A stretch of DNA of 53,061 nucleotides from Gemmatimonadota bacterium (GCA_016871855.1 VHBQ01000011.1:1-53061), one strand, 5' to 3'. Counted from the first letter of the stretch, positions 10,094-19,467 are shown. A program made the numbers and translations. The notes: generated from the sequence alone by a model not told the origin.

Positions 10094-11328
10094 TGTTTTC
10101 GCTCCGGACCAAGCTGCGGCTGGCGCGGGGCATCCTCGCGCGGGGACGGCACCCGTTGTACGTGCAGTTCTACGTGACCGCCCGCTGCAATCTCACCTGC
10201 AAGCAGTGCAACATCAGCTACGCCAACGCCGACGTGGGCGAGGTGTCGGTGGCGCAGGTGGAGGCGATGGCCGACAACCTTGCCGCCATCGGGACGGGCG
10301 TCGTCCTCCTGACGGGCGGAGAGCCCTTCGTCCGGCGCGACCTGCCGGCGATCATCCGCGCCTTCACGCGGCACGGCATCCACGTCCGCACGCAGACCAA
10401 CGGCCTGGCGACGGACGACCAGCTGCGACAGGCCGCCGAGGCGGGAGCGCGCGACATCTCCATCTCGCTCGACTCTCTGCTCGCCGAGAAGCAGGACTTC
10501 CTCAACGGATCACACACGCGCAGCTGGCGGCGCGCAATTGACGCGATCAGCCGCGTGACGCATGCCTATCCGGCGCGCCGATCGTTCGCGGCGTTCGGCA
10601 CGGTGCTCTCGCCGCAGAACCTGCTGGAGATCCCGAATGTCATCCGGTTCGCGACGCGCGTTGGCTGGCATGTCTCGCTGGTGCCCGCGCACGTAGCCGA
10701 CCCGGCCGAGCCGCACAACTTCCGCAGTTACGACCGGGAGATGCTCTTTCCGCCGTCGATGTATCCGCTGGTGGACGAAGTGCTCGCGGAGTGCATCGCC
10801 CTGCGGCGGCGCGGGCACTTGCTCTACGATTCGCCCGAATACCTCGACAACGTCCGTCGGTTCATCCGCCGCGAGCCCGTTACGTGGCGGCGGCGCAATA
10901 ACGACGTCTGCGACTCGCCCGGGCTCTACTTCGCGATTCGCCCGAACGGCGACTTGCAGCCGTGCTGCGACCACGTTCTGCGCGAGAGCTACCCGGTCTG
11001 GCATCCTGACTTCCCGCGCTGGTATCGAGAGACCGAACTGCGCGGCGCCGTGCACGCGATCACGCGCGAGTGCGGCGGGTGCATGTACGGCAGCTTCCCC
11101 GAGATGACCATCGCCGCGCGCTTCCCGCTCACCACGCTGCGGCGTTCCTTGCTCTTCCTCGGCGGCACGGCGGCGCGGAAACCGTGGCCGCTGACCCCCG
11201 ATCAGCTGCTCGCGATCATCGACGACATCAACCAGGCGCACCCGGTGGACCATTCACGGGCCGGCGCGCTCCTTGAGTCCGTGCCCCGCCATGCGGACGT
11301 CACCCGTGTCCTGCCGGTGCTCTCGTGA
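10093..11328 (+). CDS. Radical SAM protein with C-terminal cysteine cluster
   Basis: This 411-residue enzyme has the radical SAM CX3CX2C motif at Cys32, Cys36 and Cys39 (ARCNLTCKQC), which binds the [4Fe-4S] cluster that cleaves SAM. LLTGGEPFVRRDL is the SAM-binding GGE motif. A second set of cysteines (NNDVCDSPG, QPCCDH, ECGGCMYG) suggests a SPASM-like or twitch domain with an extra Fe-S cluster. No substrate can be assigned. The start ATG overlaps the upstream stop (TGATG) and its own stop overlaps the next GTG, so translation is coupled. In this setting it may act on the sugar or lipid of a glycolipid. Confidence 0.85.
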   Translation: MFSLRTKLRLARGILARGRHPLYVQFYVTARCNLTCKQCNISYANADVGEVSVAQVEAMADNLAAIGTGVVLLTGGEPFVRRDLPAIIRAFTRHGIHVRTQTNGLATDDQLRQAAEAGARDISISLDSLLAEKQDFLNGSHTRSWRRAIDAISRVTHAYPARRSFAAFGTVLSPQNLLEIPNVIRFATRVGWHVSLVPAHVADPAEPHNFRSYDREMLFPPSMYPLVDEVLAECIALRRRGHLLYDSPEYLDNVRRFIRREPVTWRRRNNDVCDSPGLYFAIRPNGDLQPCCDHVLRESYPVWHPDFPRWYRETELRGAVHAITRECGGCMYGSFPEMTIAARFPLTTLRRSLLFLGGTAARKPWPLTPDQLLAIIDDINQAHPVDHSRAGALLESVPRHADVTRVLPVLS

Positions 11329-12128
11329 CGGATTCCGAACAGACGCTGCATCGCGAGGAGGCGTTCCACGACGCCTGGGCCAGCGCCGTGGACCCGGCGT
11401 CGGTGCCCGTGCGCGAGTCGTTCACCCTGCCGACCTGCCCGGAGAACCGCTGGCTGCACAGCCAGCTCGGTGACGTGCGCGGCAAGACGGTGCTCGAACT
11501 GGGCACTGGGCTCGGCGAGGCGGCGACTTGGTTCGCGATGCACGGCGCGCAGGTAATCGCGACCGACCTGAGCGGCGGCATGCTCGCCCTCGCCGGGCGG
11601 GTCGCCGCGCGGCACGGCGCCGCCCTGCTCCCGGCGCAGATGGACGGGGCCTGTCTCGCGCTTGCCAACGCGTCCGTGGATGTCGTCTACGCCGCTAACA
11701 CCCTGCACCACGTGGATCAGGCGCGGTGCATCGCCGAGGTGCATCGCGTACTCCGTCCCGGTGGCGTCGCGGTCTTCTGGGATCCGTTGCGTTACAACCC
11801 CGCCATCAACGTCTACCGGCGGATGGCGACGGCGGTGCGCACCGAGGACGAACATCCGCTGGGCGTGGACGACCTGCGTCTCCTCCGGCGCACCTTCCAC
11901 CGCGTGGACGCGCGCTTCTTCTGGCTGGCCACGCTCGGCGTCTTCGTCTGGTTCTACGCGGGACTCCGCATCCATCCAAACGCCGAGCGGTACTGGAAGA
12001 AGATCATCACGGACTACGCGGCCATCGCGCCGCTCTACCGCGCGCTGGCCGCGCTCGACGCCGTGCTGCTTCGGATTCCCGGGCTCCGCTGGTGGGCCTG
12101 GAACATCGCCGTCGTCTGCCGGAAGTAG
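11325..12128 (+). CDS. Class I SAM-dependent methyltransferase
   Basis: This 267-residue methyltransferase has motif I VLELGTGLGEAA, the acidic residue after strand 2 (VIATDLSGGM), and the post-II segment VYAANTLHHVDQ leading to VLRPGGVAVFWDP. It starts at GTG in a GTGA overlap with the radical SAM gene. The C-terminal part (FWLATLGVFVWFYAGL and after) is hydrophobic and may associate with membrane, fitting a lipid-linked substrate. The methyl acceptor is unknown. Confidence 0.85.
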   Translation: MTDSEQTLHREEAFHDAWASAVDPASVPVRESFTLPTCPENRWLHSQLGDVRGKTVLELGTGLGEAATWFAMHGAQVIATDLSGGMLALAGRVAARHGAALLPAQMDGACLALANASVDVVYAANTLHHVDQARCIAEVHRVLRPGGVAVFWDPLRYNPAINVYRRMATAVRTEDEHPLGVDDLRLLRRTFHRVDARFFWLATLGVFVWFYAGLRIHPNAERYWKKIITDYAAIAPLYRALAALDAVLLRIPGLRWWAWNIAVVCRK

Positions 12129-12132
12129 TCGG

Positions 12133-12492
12133 ATGCTCTACGAACCCCGCGAGTCCATCAATCCGCGCACGTTCGCGCTGCGCCACGCGCTGCTGGAGGA
12201 ACTCAAGTTCCGCCAGCGGTCGGCTGGCGACACTGCGGCGCGGGCCGCCCTGACGGCGCTCGCGCGGGCTCTCGATGTGTCCTATGACGCGACGGCACGC
12301 GAGTTCGTGGTGCGCGGCGCTGGTCCGTCAGCGCATCGCGTGCCCCTGGATGCACTGCAGCTGTACGAGCCACGCCGCGATGCGAAGGTCCCGTCGTGGG
12401 ATCGGCAGGACGAGGTGCTCGCCGCCAATCGTGCGTTCGCCGGGCGCCTCGTGGATACGCTCCTCGCCGACGCGCGCCGCGGCACGGCATGA
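12133..12492 (+). CDS. Uncharacterised 119-residue protein
   Basis: I do not recognise this small soluble protein. It starts MLYEPRESINPRTF and is rich in Ala, Arg, Leu and charged residues. Predicted helices dominate, there is no signal peptide and no cysteine cluster. A repeated LYEPR motif occurs near residues 2-6 and again in the middle (LQLYEPRRD). Its ATG follows the upstream stop by four bases and its TGA overlaps the next ATG, so it is made with the operon. It may be an accessory subunit of one of the neighbouring enzymes. Confidence 0.7.
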   Translation: MLYEPRESINPRTFALRHALLEELKFRQRSAGDTAARAALTALARALDVSYDATAREFVVRGAGPSAHRVPLDALQLYEPRRDAKVPSWDRQDEVLAANRAFAGRLVDTLLADARRGTA

Positions 12493-14363
12493 TCCGCCCG
12501 CCTTCGCTGCCGGCCGCCGCGTCGGCGCTCGGCGCCACGGCCTTTCTCCTCCTGTATCGCGGAGCGCCCACTGCGTTTGACGAGTGGCTTGCGTTGCCGA
12601 TCGCGCTGGAGACAGCGCGCCCGGGCACGTATCCGCTCAGTGATGTGCTGGTGCAGGAAAGCTTGAGCGGTCCGTTCCATCTCTACAAAGCGGCCAGCCT
12701 GATCTGGAGCCTTGGGTGGAATGTGGACGTCGTGTGGTACGTCCTGCTCGCCATGTCGCTGGTCGTCTTCTTTCTCGCCGTCTGGCGCCTCGGCGAGGCG
12801 ATGGGGCTCGACGTCGGGGAGCGCGCGGTGCTGGTATGCGCCATCGCTGTCACGCCGGTCTATCGCGGCACCCTGCACTGGTCGGCCCAACCGAACCTCT
12901 CGTTTATCACCGCCTCGGTGGCGGTGCCGATCGCGCTTTGGGCGCTGACCGGCGCGCTTGAAGGCCGCCTGCGGCGCGCGCTTGTCCTGTCGGCGGTTAC
13001 GTTCGCCCTTCATCCATCGCTGGGTCTCTGCGCCGGCGTCACGACGCTCAGCATCGTGCCCGGCAGTTTCTCCCCGCAGGCGATGCGTTTGGCGTGGCTT
13101 CCGGCCTTTGTCGTCGCCGCGCCCAACGTCGTGTATCTCGCCATGCACCTGCCGGCACCCACGGCCGGTGATGGCGCGGCGCTCTGGGACGTGCACCGCG
13201 TTTTCGGCTATCACACGTTCGTGCGCGACCATGCCGATGGATATCCGTGGTATGCTCTGACGCTGGCCGTCGCGCTCGTTGGGCTCAGCCATGGCGAGGT
13301 CGCGCGCCGCGTGCGTCGCGCCGTTCTCGTGCTTTCCGTCCTCGCGATCGGATGGATTGCGCTGATGAACCTCGCGCCGGTCCCCGCGCTGCTGCCGCTC
13401 TATCTGGTGCGTGCCACCTGGCTCGTGAAGCCGCTGGTGATGGGACTCGCCGTCGTGGTGGTGGTGCGCGGCCAATACAGCGGCCGCTACGGAAGGTGGG
13501 CGCCGCTCGTGGGTGCAGTGGCCGTCGCGCACCCTGATCGAATGGTGGCCGAGGGCGCGCTGGCGATCCTCCTTGGCATCATACTGCGTCCGTCTACGAA
13601 CCGGGCGCGCGCGACGCTCGGGCTCGCGGCGTGGACCGCCGGCATCGTGTTGTTGTTGACGATCCTCGCGCGGGAAGCGCAGGCCCTCGACCCGCTCACT
13701 GAGGCCGCCATACCGATGCGATGGGTCGCGATGACCGTTGGATTGCTTGCGGTGCTCGTCGCGCTGGCGCCAACCCCGAGTCCGCTGGCAACCCCGCGCA
13801 TACCACCTGCTCCGCGCACGCTCGGGCTCGCGGCGGTCGGGCTCGTTGGGCTTGCGATTGTCCTCGGCAAGCCGTTTGGACGCGGGTGGCTTCCTGATAC
13901 GCTGTCGCGGATCAGCACGCAGCTACACCTGACGCGCCCCTTGCCCGCGGAGGCCGGCGTGATGCGCTGGGCGCGGGAGCAGTCGCCCAAGGCCAGCCTC
14001 TTCGCGGTACCGCCCGTGGACCAGCGGTGGGTGCGATTCCGCTTAGCCGCCGAACGTGGCGTGTACGCCAGTGTTCATGACATCAACCAGCTGATGTACG
14101 TGCGGCACGATGTGCTCACCGCCGTGGCCCGCTTGAGGGTGCTTGGGGTCCGGGTGCGCGGCCCGCACCGGTTCGACCCGCGGCCATACCTCCGGCCGAC
14201 CTGTCAGCGCCTCGATCGGATGGCGCGCGACGGCGTGGACTACTACATCTTGCCGACGGAGGGCACGATCCCTGCGGGGAGCGTGCTGCCGTATCAGGAT
14301 GGCGAATACGCCGTGCTCGATGTGCGGGCCACGGCGCGTACGTGCGGTTCGGGGGTTGGATGA
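12489..14363 (+). CDS. Polytopic membrane protein, possible GT-C-type glycosyltransferase
   Basis: This 624-residue integral membrane protein has roughly ten or more hydrophobic segments up to about residue 490, then a soluble C-terminal domain of about 140 residues (MRWAREQSPKASLFAVPP to the end). An acidic patch in the first loop (AFDEWLALP) and the C-terminal VPP...VRFRLAAERGVYAS segment recall GT-C-fold transferases and DUF6798-like proteins, which use polyprenyl-linked sugars. This is inference from layout rather than a firm family match. It is coupled by ATGA overlaps on both sides. If GT-C is right, it would use the product of the GT2 enzyme on the periplasmic side. Confidence 0.65.
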   Translation: MIRPPSLPAAASALGATAFLLLYRGAPTAFDEWLALPIALETARPGTYPLSDVLVQESLSGPFHLYKAASLIWSLGWNVDVVWYVLLAMSLVVFFLAVWRLGEAMGLDVGERAVLVCAIAVTPVYRGTLHWSAQPNLSFITASVAVPIALWALTGALEGRLRRALVLSAVTFALHPSLGLCAGVTTLSIVPGSFSPQAMRLAWLPAFVVAAPNVVYLAMHLPAPTAGDGAALWDVHRVFGYHTFVRDHADGYPWYALTLAVALVGLSHGEVARRVRRAVLVLSVLAIGWIALMNLAPVPALLPLYLVRATWLVKPLVMGLAVVVVVRGQYSGRYGRWAPLVGAVAVAHPDRMVAEGALAILLGIILRPSTNRARATLGLAAWTAGIVLLLTILAREAQALDPLTEAAIPMRWVAMTVGLLAVLVALAPTPSPLATPRIPPAPRTLGLAAVGLVGLAIVLGKPFGRGWLPDTLSRISTQLHLTRPLPAEAGVMRWAREQSPKASLFAVPPVDQRWVRFRLAAERGVYASVHDINQLMYVRHDVLTAVARLRVLGVRVRGPHRFDPRPYLRPTCQRLDRMARDGVDYYILPTEGTIPAGSVLPYQDGEYAVLDVRATARTCGSGVG

Positions 14364-15856
14364 GCAGAGCAGAGGAGACGGTCCAGACGACAGTCACCGT
14401 CGTGGTGCCGGCCGCGGGGCAACCGCTCGCGCAGGCCTGGCGCGATGGCACCGTCGGGTGCGACACCCCGTTCGTCGCGTGGTGCGCGCAATCGGACGGC
14501 CTGCGAACGCACGCCGTGGCAATGCTGCTCGAGGCGGCGCGCAACGCCGACGCCGTGCTGGGGACGGCGACTTCGGGGCCCGTTGCGCTGCTAGTCCGGA
14601 CGAGTGACGTCGCGGCCGCGGCGTTGCTGCGCATCCGTGGCGATTCTGACGAGGCGGTGCGTGAGGTCGAGGCGAACCTGTTGGCCTCCGGACTCCGGGT
14701 GCGGCGCGTCGCGCTGGCGGACCTGTATCCGCGGCCTGCCGCGGCGTCTAACGGCCCAGTGCGGCTTGTCGCGCGCTCCGTGGCCGTCCGGCTCGTCGAC
14801 GCCGGTCACGCGGTGGGCCTCTGCTCGCGAAGCACGCGGAACCTCGAGATCTGGCGCGCGCGAGCCACGGGCTCCAGTAACGAGATGGTGCCACCCTGCC
14901 CCGCGTGCGGCGCGCCGGCGACCGCCCAGACGCCGCTGCCGCTCTGGACCAGCGCCGACATGCGCGACCGTGGTGATGCGCAGGCCCTGCTGTGCGAGCA
15001 GTGCGAGGTGGCGCGGACCTTCCCGCTTCCCGTCGAGTCGGCCCGCGTGATCACGCCGGATATCGAGCGTGAAACGATGAGCACTGGCCAGCGCCTGTTG
15101 CTGCGCTGGTTCATTCGCGAACGCGTGGCGCGCGTGCGCGCGCTGCTGCCGACGGAGCGCCGAGCGCGTGTCGCCGACATCGGCGGCGGCGCGTGCGCCT
15201 TCGCCAACGCGCTGGCCGCCCGCGGGTGCGATGTGACCGTGTTCGAGCCCAATGCGGCAAACCGTGAGTTCGCCGACGAAGGCGCGGGCGTGCGCTTCGT
15301 GGCGGCGCCGTTCCACGAAGGCGCCGTACGTGACGCGGACATCGCCGCTGCCTCGCTCGACGCCATCACGATGTGGCACGCGCTCGAACACGTCCCTAAC
15401 CCGATGGAGACTCTTAAGCTGGCGCGTCGCCTCCTGCGCCCTGGCGGCGTGCTCTACGTCTGCGTGCCGAACCTCGACTCGCTGCAGGCCGATGTGGCGG
15501 GCACCCTCTGGGCCTATGCCGACATTCCCCGCCACGTGTCGCAGTTCACCCCGGAAGGGCTTGATCGGCAGATGCGGCGGGCCGGCTTCGGCGCCATCGC
15601 CCCCAGGTGGTGGTCCGCGGAGTACGAGATCTTCGGCTGGTACCAGAGCCTGCTCAACCTCATGACCGGCAGTCACAACTACTTCTACAACCGGGCGAAG
15701 AAGGGGCGGTCTGCTGACGCGGGTCCGCGTCCGTGGTGGACTCGCGCGGCGGCGACGGCTGGTCCGCTCCTGCTCCCCGTCGCCTTGGCGCTGTCCTGGC
15801 TCGGCAGCGCGTCGTCGAAGCCGTCGTGCGTCGAGATGCATGGAGTTGCGCAATGA
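14360..15856 (+). CDS. Methyltransferase with N-terminal GT2-like remnant and zinc ribbon
   Basis: The protein has 498 residues in three parts. Residues 1-170 (TVTVVVPAAGQPLAQAW onward) look like a GT2 glycosyltransferase that has lost the acidic catalytic motifs. Residues about 175-235 hold two cysteine pairs (PCPACG and LCEQCE), a zinc-ribbon pattern common before C-methyltransferase domains. Residues about 255-470 are a class I methyltransferase with VADIGGGACAFA, WHALEHVPNP and LLRPGGVLYVCVP. A hydrophobic C-terminal stretch may touch the membrane. It overlaps both neighbours by ATGA. A sugar C-methyltransferase is one possibility. Confidence 0.75.
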   Translation: MSRAEETVQTTVTVVVPAAGQPLAQAWRDGTVGCDTPFVAWCAQSDGLRTHAVAMLLEAARNADAVLGTATSGPVALLVRTSDVAAAALLRIRGDSDEAVREVEANLLASGLRVRRVALADLYPRPAAASNGPVRLVARSVAVRLVDAGHAVGLCSRSTRNLEIWRARATGSSNEMVPPCPACGAPATAQTPLPLWTSADMRDRGDAQALLCEQCEVARTFPLPVESARVITPDIERETMSTGQRLLLRWFIRERVARVRALLPTERRARVADIGGGACAFANALAARGCDVTVFEPNAANREFADEGAGVRFVAAPFHEGAVRDADIAAASLDAITMWHALEHVPNPMETLKLARRLLRPGGVLYVCVPNLDSLQADVAGTLWAYADIPRHVSQFTPEGLDRQMRRAGFGAIAPRWWSAEYEIFGWYQSLLNLMTGSHNYFYNRAKKGRSADAGPRPWWTRAAATAGPLLLPVALALSWLGSASSKPSCVEMHGVAQ

Positions 15857-17568
15857 CCCGCGTCGTTGTCACCGGCGCCACCGGATTCATCGGACGCCAT
15901 CTGATCAATCGTCTCGTGCGCGTCGGGATGAACGGCTCGCCCGCGCAGGTGGTGGCGATCGCGCGGCGGCCGGAAGCGCTCCCGGCGTCGACGACCGCCG
16001 TCGAGGTGCACGCGCTGGATCTCGCTGAGGCGTCTCCCGAGTCCATCGCCGCCGCGTGCGGTCGCGACGCGGTCGTCTTCCATCTCGCGGCGAGCGCCGC
16101 GGTCGGTGGCGGCGAGGCGGCCTATCGCAACAACGTGCAGGCCACCGAGCGGCTGATCGAAGCGCTGCGCTCGAGCGCGCCGCGCCGGGTGGTGTATGCC
16201 AGTTCGATCGGCGCCGTCGATCGCCTCCCCAGCGATCCATGCACGGCGCCGCTGGATGAGAACTCTCCGCCACACCCGCTCACCCGCTATGGCGCCAGCA
16301 AGCTGGCCGGCGAGCGTCTGCTCGCCGCGTCCGGACTTCCGTTCAGCATCATCCGGCCCACGTGGGTCTACGGCCCGGGGATGCGCGAGGACAGCCATCT
16401 GCGCGTCTTCCTGCAGATGGTTCGTCAGGGCAAACCGATCGCGCGCTTCCGGTTCCCGGGGCGCGTAAGCGTCATCCACGTTGATGATCTCTGCTCCGCG
16501 CTGCTGCTCGCCGCGCAACAACCGGCCGCTCTTGGCCAGACGTACTTCGCCGCCGACGGCGAGCCGGCGGCCATCGGAACGCTCTTCGGGGAGTTCGGCG
16601 AGATCACCGGGCGCGCCGCGGGCGATATCGCCATCCCGTCGGCGATTGCCGGCATCGCGCGCGCGGCGCGGCGCTGGCTCCCGCTCGCCGCGCAGGGTCT
16701 GCATTCCGACGTGTTGCTCGCTGGCGTCGAGCGCCTGCGCGCACTGGGGTTCACGCCGTCCGTCCCACGGCGCCGCGGGCTGATTGAGCTTGCGCGGTCC
16801 TCGGAGTCCGGCGGCGGACGTTGGATCGTGACCGGGGCGGCCAGCGGAATCGGACGCGCCTTCACGGTGCAGCTCTACGCCGCCGGGCACCGCGTGGTCG
16901 CTGTGGACCGGGATGCGACCGGACTCGACGCCCTTCACGCTGATTGCCCCGAGATCTCGACGCACGCCGCCGATCTGTCGACCGACGACGGGCAGCGCGC
17001 GTTGGTGTCCCTCATCGAGTCGGTGCCCTGTGACGGCTTGGTCAACTGCGCGGGGATTGGGACGCGAGGCGACGTGCGAGAGGTGTCGTCGGAGGCGCAG
17101 TCCCGCCTGCTCGAGGTGAACACAGCGGCGCTTGCCCGCGCCTGCACGCACGCCGCGCGCCAGATGTCAGCGCAGGCCGCCGGCGGGACCATCGTGAATG
17201 TCGCGTCGTCGGCCGCAGTGCAGCCGCTTCCTGGAATGGCCGCGTATGCGGCATCCAAGGCATTCGTCCTGAGCTACAGCGAGGCGCTGGCCGAGGAGTT
17301 GGCCCAGACGCCGGTGCAGGTGATCACGATCTGCCCCGGCGGCACCGACACGGGCTTCCAAGCGGCGAGCGGCGTGCGGCGCGTCGAGGGTGAACGGCTG
17401 ATGCCGGCGCACCAGGTGGCGGCAGTAATGCTGCGCGCTGCGGCGCGCCGCGAATCGGCAACGGTCTTCGTCGGGGCGCGCACGCAGGCGATGGCCTTGC
17501 TCGCGCGCTTCCTCCCCCGCCGTGTCATGGTGCGCCTCTGGGGGCGCCTGATGCGTCAGATGCGCTGA
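15853..17568 (+). CDS. Fusion of NAD-dependent epimerase/dehydratase and classical SDR
   Basis: This 571-residue protein joins two Rossmann enzymes. Residues 1-310 are an extended SDR with TGATGFIGR and the catalytic pair Tyr146/Lys150 in RYGASKLAGE, the nucleotide-sugar or hydroxysteroid dehydrogenase type. Residues 320-571 are a classical SDR with TGAASGIGR (327-335), NCAGIG, and Tyr465/Lys469 in YAASK. Both active sites look complete. The ATG overlaps the upstream TGA, and no internal start or stop separates the halves. Two linked redox steps on one substrate fit the glycan or lipid theme of the operon. It ends 4 nt from the convergent wtpC stop. Confidence 0.85.
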   Translation: MTRVVVTGATGFIGRHLINRLVRVGMNGSPAQVVAIARRPEALPASTTAVEVHALDLAEASPESIAAACGRDAVVFHLAASAAVGGGEAAYRNNVQATERLIEALRSSAPRRVVYASSIGAVDRLPSDPCTAPLDENSPPHPLTRYGASKLAGERLLAASGLPFSIIRPTWVYGPGMREDSHLRVFLQMVRQGKPIARFRFPGRVSVIHVDDLCSALLLAAQQPAALGQTYFAADGEPAAIGTLFGEFGEITGRAAGDIAIPSAIAGIARAARRWLPLAAQGLHSDVLLAGVERLRALGFTPSVPRRRGLIELARSSESGGGRWIVTGAASGIGRAFTVQLYAAGHRVVAVDRDATGLDALHADCPEISTHAADLSTDDGQRALVSLIESVPCDGLVNCAGIGTRGDVREVSSEAQSRLLEVNTAALARACTHAARQMSAQAAGGTIVNVASSAAVQPLPGMAAYAASKAFVLSYSEALAEELAQTPVQVITICPGGTDTGFQAASGVRRVEGERLMPAHQVAAVMLRAAARRESATVFVGARTQAMALLARFLPRRVMVRLWGRLMRQMR

Positions 17569-17572
17569 CGCG

Positions 17573-18652
17573 CTAGCAGAGGTGCACGGCCATCGCCTTG
17601 AACGAGGCCGTGACGTCGGTGCCAACCTTCAGCGCCAACTCCTTGGCCGACCGCGTAGTGAGCGACGCCACGAGCGGCACGCCGGCCACATCCACGGTCA
17701 CGCGCGTGAGTGCGCCCAGCGTGGCCAACTCGGCCACGACGCCGCGGAACCGGTTGCGGGCTGATCCGGCGGGCGGCTCGAGCGACAGCACGATCTCCTC
17801 CGCGCGGATCACGGCATAGCCGGTCCCCAGTGGGTAATCACCGACGGTGTAGAGAACCAGCGCACCGGTCGTGAACTCAATCGCGCGATAGCCATGCGCG
17901 ATGGGAGCCGGTTCGCCCTCCAGCCAATCCGGCGCCTCCTCCGCCAGCACACGCACCGTTCCGGCGAGCACGTTCTCCGCGCCCAAGAACTCGGCGATAT
18001 AGGGCGACGCCGGCCGGCGGAACACCTCCTCCGGGGCGCCCCACTGGAGCGCACGTCCTTCATCAAGCAGCACCGCCACGTCACCGAGCAGGCCAGCTTC
18101 GGTGAAATCGTGCGTGACATGCAGGGTCGTGAGCCCCCATTCACGATGCAGGTTGCGGACCTCACGCCGCACGATCGTGCGGCGACGCGGATCGAGCGCG
18201 CTGAACGGCTCGTCCAGGAGCACCACGGCGGGCCGCCGGGCGAAGGCGCGGGCCAGCGCCACAAGTTGGCGCTCGCCGCCGGAGAGGGCGCGCACCGGCC
18301 GGCCGGTGAGCGCATCTGCGCCGAACCGGCGCGCCACGGCTTCCGCCTGCTCTGATGAAGCGGCGCCGTAGGCGATGTTGTGCGCCACGGACAAGTGCGG
18401 AAAGAGGAAAGCGTGCTGGTAGACGAGGGACAGTCCGCGCGCCTCCGGCTCCGTCGCCGTGCAGTCGCGTCCGTTGAGCCGCAGCGTGCCGGCCGTGGCT
18501 GGGACCACGCCGGCGATCGTCTCGAGCAACGTGGTCTTCCCCGATCCGGCCGGTCCGATGACAACGCCATACTGGCCGGTCGGCACCGTGAACGTCACCT
18601 CGGCGAGGCGGAAGGTCCCGTGCCGCGCGCTGAGTCCTTGGCACTCGATCAT
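17573..18652 (-). CDS. wtpC: Tungstate/molybdate ABC transporter ATPase
   Basis: This 359-residue ATPase powers oxyanion import. Walker A is GPAGSGKT (33-40), the signature is LSGGERQ, Walker B is VVLLDEPFSALD and the switch His is in HVTHDFTEA. The last 65 residues (FRGVVAELATLGALT to the end) form a TOBE/MOP domain that binds the oxyanion and can inhibit transport, as in ModC. The ATG at 18652 sits in an ATGA overlap with the permease gene. Assignment to WtpC rather than ModC rests on the adjacent binding protein. Confidence 0.85.
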   Translation of the reverse strand: MIECQGLSARHGTFRLAEVTFTVPTGQYGVVIGPAGSGKTTLLETIAGVVPATAGTLRLNGRDCTATEPEARGLSLVYQHAFLFPHLSVAHNIAYGAASSEQAEAVARRFGADALTGRPVRALSGGERQLVALARAFARRPAVVLLDEPFSALDPRRRTIVRREVRNLHREWGLTTLHVTHDFTEAGLLGDVAVLLDEGRALQWGAPEEVFRRPASPYIAEFLGAENVLAGTVRVLAEEAPDWLEGEPAPIAHGYRAIEFTTGALVLYTVGDYPLGTGYAVIRAEEIVLSLEPPAGSARNRFRGVVAELATLGALTRVTVDVAGVPLVASLTTRSAKELALKVGTDVTASFKAMAVHLC

Positions 18653-19467
18653 CGCGCCGCGCCGTCGTCCGCCCCGCGAAGCGTGCGGAGCGCGGTGAGG
18701 GGAATGAGGGCAAGCAGCGCCAGCACGGCCGCCACCGGAAGCGCTTCCTCCAAGCCGAATCCGGTGAAGCGATCGTAACTCAGGACACTCGCCACCTTTG
18801 GGTTGTACGTGAGCACGACAATCGCCCCGAACTCGCTCACCGCGCGCGCCCACATCACCACCGAAGAGGCGATGAGCCCACGCCGCGAGAGCGGCAGGGT
18901 CACGCGCAGGAACGCGCGCAGCGGCGAGTCGCCGAGCGTGCGCGCCACGGCCTCGTAGCGCGGATCCACTTTCGCGAACGCCTCGCGCGCCCCGGAGATA
19001 AACAGCGGAGCGGCCACGAAGAGCATCGCCGCCACAATGCCCAGCGGCGTCCCCACCACGCGGAGCCCCGCGCTGATCAAGGTGCCGCCGAGTACGGAAT
19101 CGCGACCGAGCAGCAGCAGGAGGGCGATGCCGGCCACGGGATGCGGAATGAGCAGTGGCAGGTCGAGCACCGCTGACAGCACGGCGCGCCCGCGGAATTC
19201 ACGCCGCGCCAGCAGGTACGCGAGCGGCGTGCCGCCGAGCACACCAAGCACGGTCGCGGCAGTGGCCGTGGTCGCTGTCAACGCGAGGGCCTGCCTCAGC
19301 TCGGCGTCGGTGCCGAGGCGGCGAATACCCTCGGCGCCGCCAGCGCCGATCAACTGGCCGATAGGGGCGGCCAGGAAGAGGAGCAGGATCGAACTCGCCA
19401 CCGCGGCGAGCACGGCGATGATGCGCTGGGGCTCACGCGATGGCGCGCCCGAAGCTCGACCGTTCAC
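18649..19467 (-). CDS. wtpB: Tungstate/molybdate ABC transporter permease
   Basis: This 272-residue inner-membrane permease has five to six helices and the cytoplasmic EAA-type loop (YEAVARTLGDSPLRAFLRVT), followed by WARAVSEFGAIVVL, typical of ModB/WtpB/CysT permeases. It uses a GTG start in a GTGA overlap with the binding-protein gene, and its stop overlaps wtpC, so all three are translationally coupled in the order A-B-C. Confidence 0.88.
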   Translation of the reverse strand: MNGRASGAPSREPQRIIAVLAAVASSILLLFLAAPIGQLIGAGGAEGIRRLGTDAELRQALALTATTATAATVLGVLGGTPLAYLLARREFRGRAVLSAVLDLPLLIPHPVAGIALLLLLGRDSVLGGTLISAGLRVVGTPLGIVAAMLFVAAPLFISGAREAFAKVDPRYEAVARTLGDSPLRAFLRVTLPLSRRGLIASSVVMWARAVSEFGAIVVLTYNPKVASVLSYDRFTGFGLEEALPVAAVLALLALIPLTALRTLRGADDGAAR

